This document shows positions 16,989 to 26,020 of a stretch of 62,876 nt of DNA, piece by piece. A program made the translations under genes and the position numbers. The notes under the pieces are model-generated. The model made no database searches. It was not told the origin of the DNA and was given only the letters and a program-made list of their open reading frames with translations. Positions within the stretch are counted from its first letter, which is position 1. The number at the start of each line of letters is the position of its first letter. This DNA is from Peptostreptococcus stomatis DSM 17678 (GTDB lineage: Bacteria > Bacillota > Clostridia > Peptostreptococcales > Peptostreptococcaceae), in contig NZ_ADGQ01000064.1 in NCBI RefSeq assembly GCF_000147675.1, forward strand, positions 1-62,876. Reading direction: 5' to 3'.

Positions 16989-18311
16989 TCAAATAATGTC
17001 TTTAACAACTTTAAATTTCTTTTCAATTTTTTTTGGAAAAACACAAGAAAAATCTTCTAAAATATACTTTCCATATATACCACTAATTATATTAAAAAAT
17101 AATATGCATTCTTTTTCAGCCACAAATTTTAACCTGTCATTTTTTGTAAATGGTATTATGAATATGAATATTTTATCTAATATCCTTAACTCAGCATAGC
17201 AATATGGAATTGCATATAAACCTATGTCTTTTCTTTTAAAAATATACAATTCCGGTTCAATTATCAGTCTATTAGAATTCCTTATTGCTACTTTAGGTAA
17301 CTCAACATACTCGTTTCCATAACGAAGCCATTTTATAGTTTCATCAAAATATTGTAAAAATTCATTCCCAATAAGCCCCATTACACTTTTTACTAAAGTT
17401 TTATATATATGTTGAGGAATGTAATCTTTAACATAGTTAACTTCAAGATCTTTTACTTCACTTATATTTTTATTAGAAATTATAACTGGACCTTTAACCT
17501 TATTTTCCTTTACAAATTTTTTTACTACCTCAAATCGGCCCCAATCTATATCATAATTCTCGTTTTCATAATCAAAGAATTTTGCAAATCTCCCATCAGT
17601 TAATTGAAATTTCGGCAAATTATTTTTGCCTTTAAGACCGTACTTTAATCTTTCCCAAATTAAATAATTGCATAAATCTTCTTCGGCATTTCTTGAGAAG
17701 TATTCATTGCATAAATCACATTCTTCATTTTGAAAAAATTTAATATTTCCCAAAGCTTCCGGTATAGCATGAGCAATGTCTTTAAAGGTCGCTCCATTTT
17801 TTATATCATTACCACAATAAATACATCTCCTATTTTCTTTAACTACTTCACCCATAAAAATTCTTCTATCTGGTATTATATTTATCATTTCATAAGGTAG
17901 TTCATCCAAAAATTTTTTCGCTTTTTCTTTTTGGTCAATTACTTTTTTCATTTCTTTTACTATCTCACCCTCAGTATAATCATTATTATAATACAATAAG
18001 GATTGTTTTAAAGTATCATACTCTTCTTCAAGACAATCATTATACAAAAAAATATAAATATACTCTGCGTTGGATAAATCTTTGAAAAATTTTTTTAAAC
18101 GATTCATTTCTTTATATTTTGAATATTTTCGTTCCAGAAATTCCAAAACTTTCACCCTGTTTTTATGATCAATTTTTATTGGTTGTTGAGCGTGGTCTTT
18201 TTCAAAAATCAAATTAAATAAAATCCCATTTAAAAATTTCATACCTTCTAATCTCGATGATAATTCAATTATTAAGCTTTCATTTTCTTTGATAAAAATT
18301 ATCTTCAACAA
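16989..18311 (-). CDS. HNH endonuclease family protein (HNH_5-like)
   Basis: A 440-residue protein with a zinc-finger HNH core around residues 160-215: CIYCGNDIKNGATFKDIAHAIPEALGN, then CDLCNEYF (my reading of the cysteine pairs and the H-x-I-P-E-A-L-G-N block). The flanking regions are charged and not recognised. The start is a TTG at 18311 with GGAGG 8 nt upstream, inside the tail of the preceding recombinase gene, so it is probably co-translated with the recombinases. It is visibly more AT-rich than they are and looks like accessory cargo at the end of the element. Possible roles are defence or homing; neither is demonstrated. Confidence 0.6.
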   Translation of the reverse strand: MLKIIFIKENESLIIELSSRLEGMKFLNGILFNLIFEKDHAQQPIKIDHKNRVKVLEFLERKYSKYKEMNRLKKFFKDLSNAEYIYIFLYNDCLEEEYDTLKQSLLYYNNDYTEGEIVKEMKKVIDQKEKAKKFLDELPYEMINIIPDRRIFMGEVVKENRRCIYCGNDIKNGATFKDIAHAIPEALGNIKFFQNEECDLCNEYFSRNAEEDLCNYLIWERLKYGLKGKNNLPKFQLTDGRFAKFFDYENENYDIDWGRFEVVKKFVKENKVKGPVIISNKNISEVKDLEVNYVKDYIPQHIYKTLVKSVMGLIGNEFLQYFDETIKWLRYGNEYVELPKVAIRNSNRLIIEPELYIFKRKDIGLYAIPYCYAELRILDKIFIFIIPFTKNDRLKFVAEKECILFFNIISGIYGKYILEDFSCVFPKKIEKKFKVVKDII

Positions 18312-18314
18312 ATC

Positions 18315-19853
18315 TTAATCCTCCATTTCATTTTCAAATTTCCAAACAATCTCCACCTTGTCCTTGTCATAAACATAGATTCTGTCTATGACTTCGTTGA
18401 TCCAGTCTAAAACAAGTTCTCCTTCGGCTACCGCTTCTCTTAGTTTATCGACATTCAGATGATGTCTTGAAGCGGTATTTTCCTGTATCTTATCCTCTAT
18501 GATGGCTATTTCCTGTTCGATGTTCTTAGCTCTTTGTGTGAGGGATTCCCGTTTTGAGAGGTATTCGTCTTTCTCTATGATACCTTGCTTATGCCTTTCG
18601 TAACACTGCATTTTGGAAATTTGGTTCTTTTGTTGTTCCGCTTCCAATTTTTTCTTTCGCTCAAGCAGGTTCTCACAAATACTTTCTCTGACTCTATACT
18701 CAATCATTCTCGTCTGTTCTTCCTCAAGAAAATGCTCGGTGTAAAGCTGAATTTCCTTTGACACGATTTCTTCCAGTACTGAGGCTTGTATCTTTCCTTT
18801 CATACAGCCACAGTCTTTCGCCTTGTACCGATACGAACAGTAATATCCGTCACTTTTTCCGGAGTAAACGGTATAGCTCATCTTATGATGACACTTACCA
18901 CAATAGACCTTATCCTGAAGTATATGAAAATTCTTACGCTCTCTACTGATTAGTTTTGCATTGCTGTTTAGCATACTCTGAACCTTACAAAAATCTTCTT
19001 TAGAGATAATAGCTTCGTGCATATCTTCTCTAATTATCCAGTCTTTGCTATCAACCCATTTTCTATTATCAGAACCAACTTCCTGTACCCTTGTCTTTCC
19101 ACCAACAACAGCTCCTGTATAAACTCTTTGTGTTAAAACATATCTGATAATCTGTCCTGTCCATACTCCACTTCCTCTTTTAAGCCCTATATGTTTTGCC
19201 GGCGTTAAAACACCTCTATGATTAAAATCCTTGGAGATGGAAAGCATACTTTCTCCACTCAGGTATCTTTCAAAGACTTCTTCAATGATGTTTCTCACTC
19301 TTTCATCGACAAGTAGCTGATGATGGTCTTTTTCATCTTTTACATATCCATACGGTGCTTTTGAACCGAAATAATACCCTCTATTCTGTCTTACTCTTAC
19401 TGATGAACTGATTTTTTGTGAAATGTCCTTGGAATAGTAGTCGTAGACAAGATTCTTAAAAGGAATTTCTAAACTGCTGATTCCATTCTCATTGTTATTA
19501 CTGTCATAATTGTCATTCACAGAGATGAAACGAACCTGCATAAAAGGGAATATCTGCTCAATATATGCTCCGGATTCAATATAATCTCTTGCAAATCGTG
19601 ATAAATCCTTTACAAGAATAGTTCTTATCTCATTTTTCTTCACAAGACCTATCATCTTTTGAAATGCAGGACGATTAAAATTTGTTCCGGTATAGCCATC
19701 ATCAATATGTTCTCTTATCTTCACTCCGGTAAATTCTTCTCTTGAACTGATATAGTCTTTTAAGATTTCTCTTTGGGAAGTAATGCTGTTACTTTCGTCT
19801 TTTAAGTCGTCATCTTCTAAGGAAAGTCTTAAATAAAAATCTACTGTATTCAT
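18315..19853 (-). CDS. Large serine recombinase (third of three)
   Basis: Site-specific recombinase of 512 residues. The catalytic domain begins VDFYLRLS with the likely nucleophile Ser11, and FARDYIESGAYIEQIFP is the family helix. A recombinase domain spans about 165-270. A zinc ribbon (CGKCHHKM...CSYRYKAKDCGC) and a long coiled coil follow. AAGGAGGAG precedes its ATG. It is separated from the next recombinase gene by only 1 nt, so the three genes are one operon. Such enzymes integrate and excise conjugative elements. Confidence 0.95.
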   Translation of the reverse strand: MNTVDFYLRLSLEDDDLKDESNSITSQREILKDYISSREEFTGVKIREHIDDGYTGTNFNRPAFQKMIGLVKKNEIRTILVKDLSRFARDYIESGAYIEQIFPFMQVRFISVNDNYDSNNNENGISSLEIPFKNLVYDYYSKDISQKISSSVRVRQNRGYYFGSKAPYGYVKDEKDHHQLLVDERVRNIIEEVFERYLSGESMLSISKDFNHRGVLTPAKHIGLKRGSGVWTGQIIRYVLTQRVYTGAVVGGKTRVQEVGSDNRKWVDSKDWIIREDMHEAIISKEDFCKVQSMLNSNAKLISRERKNFHILQDKVYCGKCHHKMSYTVYSGKSDGYYCSYRYKAKDCGCMKGKIQASVLEEIVSKEIQLYTEHFLEEEQTRMIEYRVRESICENLLERKKKLEAEQQKNQISKMQCYERHKQGIIEKDEYLSKRESLTQRAKNIEQEIAIIEDKIQENTASRHHLNVDKLREAVAEGELVLDWINEVIDRIYVYDKDKVEIVWKFENEMED

Positions 19854-19854
19854 A

Positions 19855-21537
19855 TCAGCTCCTCCTTGTCTTTCTACCGAGTTTTTCAGTAATCACAGGA
19901 GTTTCTTCAAAATTAAATTTGATTTCTATTGTGTTATCTTTCCCTATAAAGATCTTATCAATGATGCTATCTACAAAGTCTTTATCCCATTTCTTTGTTT
20001 TACCTTTAAAAAGTGCTGTAAGGTACTTATGCCTTTCTTCAAGTTCAAATACTTCTTTTTCAAAGATAGCAACTTGTCTTTCTTTTAGGCTTTTAAGTTC
20101 TGCTTTCTTTTTACACAGAAGTCCTTTTTCCCTTTCAAAATCTTCTTTACTCCACTTGCCCAAAACATATTTTTCATAATACTCACTTTGAAGTCTGCTA
20201 AAGCCTAAAATTTTTCTTTCAATTTCAGTTATTTCTTTTTCCTTTTTCTTATCCATCTCTATTTTAAGATTGTCATAAGCATTCAGATAAGCCTTATAAC
20301 TTTTACTGTTATTTAAAAGAATAGCATCAAAGGCTGCTTTAACAGTTTTTTCAAGAGTAGCCTCTGTAATAGATGTTCCGCATTTTTCTGTTGTAAATTC
20401 TCTGAACCGATTACAGCTAAAATAAAATACAGTTTTATTACCGCTTTTTTGCCTGTGTACGCTCATTTTTCTCTTACAAATCCCACAATAGAGTTTTCCT
20501 CTAAATACTGTATCATCCTTAGCATTCTTATTTTCTTTTCTGCTATTTTTAATGGAATTAGATTTTGAGGAAATTTTCTCCTGTACCTTTTCAAATGTAT
20601 CAAGCGAGATAATTGCTTCATGGGCATCTTCTGTTATTGTCCAATGTTCTTCGTCAAGCCTTTCTCTCTTTTTACCTTCAAATAAATGCTTTTGATTTCT
20701 GCCTTGAATGAGTGTTCCTGTATATACACGATTTTTAAGCACTTGTAATATTGTTGTTGGCATCCAAGCTCTTATAAGTTCATTTTCATCAGCTTTAGCT
20801 TTTCCAAACTTCCTATAATCAGTTGCTATATATACTTTCTTTTCAAGCAGTAACTTTGAAATATCAAGTGTACTAAATCCCTTCAAATACGCATCAAAGA
20901 TTTCTTTTACGATGGAAGCTGTATTTTCATCAACATATAACCGTCTTACTCCATCTTCATCTTTTCTTGCTGTATAGCCATAAGGAGCTGCACCACAAAT
21001 AAATCCACCCTGCTTAATTCTAATCTGATGGGAAGTTGATATTTTCTTTGAAATGTCTTTTGCATAAGTTTCATTTACAATATTCTTCAAGATTACCTCA
21101 AGAGATTTATTGGGATCTTCCATGTGAAAGGTATCCAGATTGTCATTAACCGCAATAAATCTTACTCCAAGAAACGGAAATATCTTTTCAATGAAGTTTC
21201 CAAGCTCCGTATAATTTCTTCCAAAGCGGGATAGGTCTTTTACAATAATGCAGTTGACTTTTCCAGTCCTTACTTCTCCCATAAGTTTTTCAAAGTCAGG
21301 TCTTTCAAATTCTGTCCCTGTCTTTGCGATGTCTTTATATATTCCAACCAAATTATGACCATCATTTTTCTTTATATAACTTTCACAAAGAACAATTTGA
21401 TTTTCAATGGAATCACTCGGCTTTTCTTTTTTATCTCTTGATATTCTTGTGTAAATCGCTGTTTGAAAACTGTTTCCGCTTTCTTTGCTTAACAGAGCTT
21501 CTTCCGCTTTTGCCCGCCTGTTCGCTGTCCTTGCCAT
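19855..21537 (-). CDS. Large serine recombinase (second of three)
   Basis: 560 residues. Catalytic serine in AIYTRIS (Ser33), the family block RFGRNYTELGNFIEKIFPF, a recombinase domain, the zinc ribbon CGICKRKM...CNRFREFTTEKC and a C-terminal coiled coil. The basic N-terminal extension of about 25 residues (ARTANRRAKAEE) is absent from its two neighbours. AAGGAGG lies upstream within the end of the preceding gene. Translation is probably coupled to the neighbours. Confidence 0.95.
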   Translation of the reverse strand: MARTANRRAKAEEALLSKESGNSFQTAIYTRISRDKKEKPSDSIENQIVLCESYIKKNDGHNLVGIYKDIAKTGTEFERPDFEKLMGEVRTGKVNCIIVKDLSRFGRNYTELGNFIEKIFPFLGVRFIAVNDNLDTFHMEDPNKSLEVILKNIVNETYAKDISKKISTSHQIRIKQGGFICGAAPYGYTARKDEDGVRRLYVDENTASIVKEIFDAYLKGFSTLDISKLLLEKKVYIATDYRKFGKAKADENELIRAWMPTTILQVLKNRVYTGTLIQGRNQKHLFEGKKRERLDEEHWTITEDAHEAIISLDTFEKVQEKISSKSNSIKNSRKENKNAKDDTVFRGKLYCGICKRKMSVHRQKSGNKTVFYFSCNRFREFTTEKCGTSITEATLEKTVKAAFDAILLNNSKSYKAYLNAYDNLKIEMDKKKEKEITEIERKILGFSRLQSEYYEKYVLGKWSKEDFEREKGLLCKKKAELKSLKERQVAIFEKEVFELEERHKYLTALFKGKTKKWDKDFVDSIIDKIFIGKDNTIEIKFNFEETPVITEKLGRKTRRS

Positions 21538-23208
21538 CTACACCACCTCCTTCATCAGCTCGGAGGATTGCTTTGTGTAGTCGCTTAACTTATCCAGTAT
21601 ATCTGTAGTTTCATCATAGTTAAAATGGATTTCTATCCTTTTTTCTTCCAAAACATAGATTTTATTGACAAGTCTTACAAGAAGCCCTCTTTCTAAGGTG
21701 CTTATATTCCTGTACTTTTTAATATCTGACAGGAAGTTTTTGTTTCCCAAACTCTTTTGATAGAGTCTTGAAATTTCTTTATTCTGCTTTTCTAAAATCA
21801 GTTCGCTTTCTACGATACGGTTTGTATAAAACTCTCTCATACCATAAAATTCTTCTTCTGAAATGATTCCCTCTTTTAAGTCCTGATATAGGGCCGATTT
21901 CAAAAGTTCAAATTTCGCCTTGCTTTTCTTGGTATATTCCTGTCTTTTATCTATTTTCTTAAAAAGCTCATAGGATACTTCCATGTCCCTTACTTTTTCC
22001 GAAATGCTTTCATACTTTCCAAGAGAGTTGATGTAATGGCGAATCATCTCAAGTACGCTTACTTTTAAATCCTCCTGTTTGATTGAGTGCCTGCTGCACT
22101 GTTTTCCTTTGTTGTATTGGGAGCAGATATAGTAGACAGTGGGAGTTTTCCCTCTCTTATCAACTTTCTTCGTCATCTGAGCATTACAGTCCTTGCAAAA
22201 TAAAAGACCTGAAAACAAATCCGCTTTCTCCCCAACATTTTTTGCCTTTATATCACATTTCAAAAGTTTTTGGGCAATTTCAAAGTCATAAATATCAATA
22301 ATAGCTTCATGATTGTCCTCGATTTCAATCCAATCGCTTCTATCCTTGGAAACCACCTTATCCAGCTTATAGTTTATCTTTTCCCGTTTTCCCTGTTGCA
22401 GTGTTCCGATATAGATTTCATTGGTTAAAATACGATTAACTGCCGGCGTATCCCATTTGGCAACCGCCTTTGTGCTAAAGCCTGTCTTATACCTTATTCC
22501 CTTTGCCTTTTTATGCTCCATCGGTGATGGGATTCCATTATCGTTTAAGTGTTTGGCAATAGAGTATGAGCTGTACCCTTCAAGCTTCATTGAGAAGATT
22601 TTCCGCACCACATATTCCGCTTCTTTATCAATTACTATTTTGTGCTTATCTTCCTTATCTTTTTCATAGCCGTAAGGAGCATAGTTTGATATAAACTGTC
22701 CCTGTTTTCTCTTTACCTTGCAGACACTTCTGACCTTTGCGGAAGTATCCCTACAATAATTGTCATTGATGAAGCTTTTAAACGGAATGACCAAGTTCTT
22801 TTCCGTTTCACTGGCTGTATAGCTGTCATAATTATCATTTAGGGCAATAAATCTTATATCAAGAGAGGGAAACACTCTTTGCAGGTATCTTCCGCTATCA
22901 ATATAATCTCTGCCAAATCTGGATAAGTCTTTTACAACAATGCAGTTAATTCTCCCTGTGATGACATCTTCCATCATTTTCTTAAATGCCGGTCTTTCAA
23001 AGTTTATCCCTGAATATCCGTCATCGACATATTCTTCTATCAGCTCCATATCCTCATTTTTATCAATGAAGTCATTAATCTGAAGTCTTTGGTTTGAAAT
23101 GCTGTTGCTTTCCACCTTAAAGCCTTTATCATATTTTTCATCATCTTGTGATAATCTAAGATACATGGCAACTTTGAGAACATCTGTATCTAAATTGTTT
23201 TTAGACAT
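21538..23208 (-). CDS. Large serine recombinase (first of three)
   Basis: 556 residues. Catalytic Ser20 in VAMYLRLS, the block RFGRDYIDSGRYLQRVFP, a recombinase domain, the zinc ribbon CKDCNAQM...CSQYNKGKQC and a coiled coil. It is the first gene of the recombinase operon, with GGAGG before the ATG and an extended -10 promoter about 100 nt upstream. The three proteins are related but clearly diverged, so this is not a recent duplication. Confidence 0.95.
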   Translation of the reverse strand: MSKNNLDTDVLKVAMYLRLSQDDEKYDKGFKVESNSISNQRLQINDFIDKNEDMELIEEYVDDGYSGINFERPAFKKMMEDVITGRINCIVVKDLSRFGRDYIDSGRYLQRVFPSLDIRFIALNDNYDSYTASETEKNLVIPFKSFINDNYCRDTSAKVRSVCKVKRKQGQFISNYAPYGYEKDKEDKHKIVIDKEAEYVVRKIFSMKLEGYSSYSIAKHLNDNGIPSPMEHKKAKGIRYKTGFSTKAVAKWDTPAVNRILTNEIYIGTLQQGKREKINYKLDKVVSKDRSDWIEIEDNHEAIIDIYDFEIAQKLLKCDIKAKNVGEKADLFSGLLFCKDCNAQMTKKVDKRGKTPTVYYICSQYNKGKQCSRHSIKQEDLKVSVLEMIRHYINSLGKYESISEKVRDMEVSYELFKKIDKRQEYTKKSKAKFELLKSALYQDLKEGIISEEEFYGMREFYTNRIVESELILEKQNKEISRLYQKSLGNKNFLSDIKKYRNISTLERGLLVRLVNKIYVLEEKRIEIHFNYDETTDILDKLSDYTKQSSELMKEVV

Positions 23209-23305
23209 AACAAAACCTCCAAACTTTCATATTCTTTTTTAAGGAGAAATATGATAACTTGGAGTCTTTCAGCTCTTATGAAGTTGTATCCCTATTTGAT
23301 TCGTA

Positions 23306-23314
23306 TTATACCAT
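23306..23314 (-). promoter_or_regulatory. Extended -10 promoter for the recombinase operon
   Basis: TGG-TATAAT on the minus strand (23314-23306) is an extended -10 element. The -35 region (CAGACT at 17 bp) is poor, so an activator or the extended -10 may drive it. Confidence 0.55.
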
Positions 23315-23349
23315 AGATTTGTAAAAAAGTCTGCCCCTTTTATCATATT

Positions 23350-23580
23350 TTAATCAAGAAGCATTGCTTTCTTTTTTAGGTAAGACAAAAAGCAATCCTC
23401 CAAACTTCTTCCATTCTCTGCATAGCTACATTTAACAATGACATTTCCGACTTTCATAAAGTACATGGAAAGCGGCTCTGCATTTTTCTTATCTTTTATA
23501 TCTTCAATATCAGGGACAATTTTCCTGTCTATCTCTTCCGCTGACATGTTTTTATATATTGCTAATTCTTCTGCATTCAT
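23350..23580 (-). CDS. Small conserved element protein, possibly TnpW-like
   Basis: A 76-residue acidic protein (MNAEELAIYKNMSAEEIDRK...). Its second half, VGNVIVKCSYAENGRSLEDCFLSYLKK, resembles the small TnpW-type proteins encoded next to recombinases of conjugative transposons; that assignment is weak. The start is chosen at the ATG with AAAGGAG 7 nt upstream. A longer reading from 23652 (100 aa) also has a GGAGG, 10 nt from its ATG, and cannot be excluded. Confidence 0.6.
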   Translation of the reverse strand: MNAEELAIYKNMSAEEIDRKIVPDIEDIKDKKNAEPLSMYFMKVGNVIVKCSYAENGRSLEDCFLSYLKKKAMLLD

Positions 23581-23652
23581 TAGAAAACTCCTTTCCCTGT
23601 TGTTTTCTTTTTTAAGTTTTTTGACATTGGTAGGTGTCTTGGCTGACAACAT

Positions 23653-24044
23653 AGGAATCTCACCTCCGCCCCTTATTCAAGACGAGCCGGCATAAACTGT
23701 TGAAGTATCATTATCACTGCCTGTATCAACGAACAGACTGCCACATCTGTTTTTTATGTAATCTTATTTGTCGCTCGCTTCCTTGTTTCCTTGATTTTCT
23801 CAGTATTCATTGAACCAAAATATTTTTTAGCAGAAAGGTCTTGGCGTAAGTCATAATTCTCCACAAGCAGATAAAGTCCTACCTTGGTCTATTCAGTTGT
23901 CAAAGAACAAAATATTTGAAAGGGATTTTTCTTTCTATTTTCCAATTTGCCATAGCAACCTATCTCTTATAAAAGAAAGTAAAAGAGGTCAAACTCCCCT
24001 TCACTTTATATAAGGAAAATTTGACCCCTTTGGTTACCGAATTT
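23653..24044 (-). other. Gene-free spacer upstream of the small element gene
   Basis: No ORF with a credible ribosome binding site. It is only moderately AT-rich and its plus strand holds several TC-rich runs. I see no convincing hairpin or promoter. It probably carries the leader of the 23350 gene and the downstream region of the sigma-like gene. Confidence 0.4.
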
Positions 24045-24455
24045 CTAAATTTCTTCGATAAATTTTTTCAGCTTCTCTAAGATTTTGTTTCTTTTCTTAA
24101 TCAAAGCCGGGTGTGTGATACTCTTTAACTTTGCTACCGAACGGACTGGTTCATCATGAAAATACAAACGCTCTATGATGTCCTTTTCTTCTGCGTTAAG
24201 CCTTGATATAGCGTTTCTGACTGCTTCAATCATCATCTGTGTTTCCACAATCTTTTCTACATCAACGCCTTCATCAACAATATTTTTCTCAAAGTGTCCA
24301 TCATGATCCAGTGAAGAAAAAAGGAGCAAGTGGTTTTTCCTGTCCACCTGCTCCAAATATTTTTCATGCTCTTTCTCACGCCAGTAGACCTTATATATCT
24401 CCTCACTGACTTTCACCTTTTGCCCATTGACATAAAGGTAGTATTCTTTTTTCAT
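24045..24455 (-). CDS. Sigma-70 region-4-like HTH regulator of the element
   Basis: 136 residues. The C-terminal 70 form a sigma region 4/HTH-like segment (AISRLNAEEKDIIERLYFHDEPVRSVAKLKSITHPALIKKRNKIL), and the N-terminus is charged. Proteins of this type, short sigma-like regulators, are standard in conjugative transposons and probably control recombination or transfer genes. GGAGG lies 7 nt before the ATG. The gene precedes the small recombinase-side genes on the same strand. Confidence 0.75.
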   Translation of the reverse strand: MKKEYYLYVNGQKVKVSEEIYKVYWREKEHEKYLEQVDRKNHLLLFSSLDHDGHFEKNIVDEGVDVEKIVETQMMIEAVRNAISRLNAEEKDIIERLYFHDEPVRSVAKLKSITHPALIKKRNKILEKLKKFIEEI

Positions 24456-24496
24456 TTCAAGTCCTCCATTCTTTTTCTGTCTGCTTGTTTTCAGGC

Positions 24497-24536
24497 AAAA
24501 AAAGGAGGACTACGGCATAATAATAGACTTAGTCCT
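24497..24536 (-). terminator. Terminator or attenuator before the sigma-like gene
   Basis: Minus strand: AGGACTA / TAGTCCT stem (24536-24530 and 24512-24506) with a 17-nt loop and a run of seven T shortly after. It lies in the leader of the sigma-like gene and beyond the accessory operon. Confidence 0.5.
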
Positions 24537-24870
24537 TTTAAATAAGAAAAACCATTTATACAAATTTGTAAGTTGTATAGAAATTTTTTAACATTTATAT
24601 CTTTTTTTATAACAAATATTCTTTATTCTTATTAAAAAATATCTATATACATGCATATATTACTCCTCTTCTTAAATTCATCAAATTTGTATATCATCAA
24701 ATATAAATAAAGTGGCTAATTGATTTTATTTCATATTTGAGTATCATAATTTCCTAATCCAAATATTCTCTAAATTTCATTCTCTTTATTCTTTATGTCT
24801 CTAGGCTTAAATATGTATGAAAATCTTGAGTATGTTTTCAGATGATATAAATTTTTACATGGCGTCACTA
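24537..24870. other. Very AT-rich spacer between element backbone and accessory operon
   Basis: No supported gene. A 22-codon reading at 24588-24656 (minus) has a fair ribosome binding site but lies beyond the peptide terminator and resembles nothing I know. The sequence ATATTTGAGTAT at 24733-24744 occurs inverted at 25131-25142, on the other side of the peptide gene. Confidence 0.4.
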
Positions 24871-24873
24871 TTT

Positions 24874-24905
24874 AAAAAGGGCAAGGATATTGCTCCTTGC
24901 CCTTT
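24874..24905 (-). terminator. Strong terminator after the peptide gene
   Basis: A perfect 12-bp stem (24876-24887 / 24894-24905, AAAGGGCAAGGA and its complement) with a 6-nt loop, followed on the minus strand by TTTTTAAATA. It closes the accessory operon about 80 nt past the peptide stop codon. Confidence 0.9.
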
Positions 24906-24986
24906 GGTGAACAAATCTGACTCTCTTGCAACAAAGTAAATTTTCTTTGTAACCAGATATCCACCTTCTGATTTAAGCATCTTAGG

Positions 24987-25112
24987 CTAGGTAACCAACC
25001 ATCCAAAAACTGCTCCAATTACCCAAAGCACTACTGCTCCAATCGCTGCACCATACTCATTATCAACACTTGATAATCTTAAGCTAGCCGGAGACATATA
25101 TTGATGTTTCAT
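24987..25112 (-). CDS. Candidate RiPP precursor peptide, 41 residues, Cys-free
   Basis: Short gene with an exceptionally strong ribosome binding site (AAGGAGGGAGGTG, 5 nt before the ATG) and a strong terminator after it. The first half is leader-like: MKHQYMSPASLRLSSVDNE, with a Y-x-x-P motif (Y5, P8) like the recognition sequences bound by PqqD-type domains. The second half, from Y20-G21, is a hydrophobic core of Ala, Val, Ile, Gly and Trp. It contains an 8-residue repeat: IGAVVLW (24-30) and IGAVFGW (32-38), ending LVT. There is no cysteine and hardly any Ser/Thr in the core, so sulfur-to-carbon bridges or lanthionines are excluded. It is the last gene of an operon with three radical SAM proteins and two ABC systems. 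I infer a modified, membrane-active or signalling peptide; the modification is unknown. Confidence 0.8.
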   Translation of the reverse strand: MKHQYMSPASLRLSSVDNEYGAAIGAVVLWVIGAVFGWLVT

Positions 25113-25240
25113 AAATTCACCTCCCTCCTTATACTCAAATATCCATTTTCAAATATATTTTTTTAAGAGAGCAAATTAAATATAATTAATGAAAATAGAG
25201 TCTATTGAGATATTTATTACTATAGTAATATACGTTCATA

Positions 25241-26020
25241 TTACATATAATAATCGCTTTTCTTAGAAATTAATTTCATAACTGCAATTGATACTACAAG
25301 TAAAACTACACTTACAAGAATTATTGCAGATCTATTAATTATTATCACTCCTGTAAATTGCCCTATAACAATAGCAATTATTGGAAGTATAATAAACACT
25401 GCAGACTGTTGTGCTTCTTCCACAGAATCTGAATTTTGAGATTTTTTAATTATAAAAGTTGTAGATAAAATTGTTATTGCAAGACTAGTAATTGCTAGTA
25501 TACAAAACCACTTCAGATCGGGAATTAAAAAATTAAAATTAGTAACATATAGAACAATATTTAATATTATAAACATAAATATAAATACTATAATATTTAT
25601 GGACATACTCAAAAATAAAGAAACTTTTACTTTCGCTATAAAAATATCACTTACTTTTATTGGCGATAAAAATAGTGTTTCCAAAGTTCCCTTTTCTCTT
25701 TCCCCAACAAATGAATTTGCAGATATAATAGTTGACATCATAGTAGGTATTAACATAAAAAATATAGGTAAAACATTATATAGAAAAAAATCTACTACAA
25801 TCTTTCGTTGCTCTACTGAAGTCAAACTGTCCATCTCTATATTAAGTATTTTAGAAAACATATCCAAATTCACACTAATATTTTTTATAGAAACGACAAA
25901 TACTGTAGGCATAATAATAGTTAAAACTACTGGTACTAAACACATAATTCCAATTATTTTTTTATTTTTTAATATAAATAAAGCATCTTTTTTTATGATT
26001 TCATTCGATACATTATTCAT
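25241..26020 (-). CDS. ABC-2 type permease of the peptide operon (second system)
   Basis: Membrane subunit of 259 residues with about six helices. The cytoplasmic motif EREKGTLETLFLSP, near residue 112, is typical of ABC-2 permeases of the NatB type. It overlaps the end of the upstream ATPase gene by 8 nt, so the two form one exporter, presumably for export of, or immunity to, the peptide encoded just downstream. A polar extracellular loop lies between the first two helices (about residues 50-75). Confidence 0.85.
   Translation of the reverse strand: MNNVSNEIIKKDALFILKNKKIIGIMCLVPVVLTIIMPTVFVVSIKNISVNLDMFSKILNIEMDSLTSVEQRKIVVDFFLYNVLPIFFMLIPTMMSTIISANSFVGEREKGTLETLFLSPIKVSDIFIAKVKVSLFLSMSINIIVFIFMFIILNIVLYVTNFNFLIPDLKWFCILAITSLAITILSTTFIIKKSQNSDSVEEAQQSAVFIILPIIAIVIGQFTGVIIINRSAIILVSVVLLVVSIAVMKLISKKSDYYM

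Noticed and set aside
24588-24656. Second small peptide gene (22 codons, MHVYRYFLIR...) near the accessory operon
   Set aside because: It lies beyond the terminator of the peptide gene, is basic and unlike the precursor, and its ribosome binding site is only fair.
24733-25142. 12-bp inverted repeat ATATTTGAGTAT flanking the peptide gene as a mobile cassette boundary
   Set aside because: Short, AT-rich and without target duplication; chance occurrence is plausible in such AT-rich DNA.
25190-25240. 17-codon reading (MNVYYYSNKYL...) just upstream of the precursor peptide
   Set aside because: No ribosome binding site and it begins in the tail of the permease gene.
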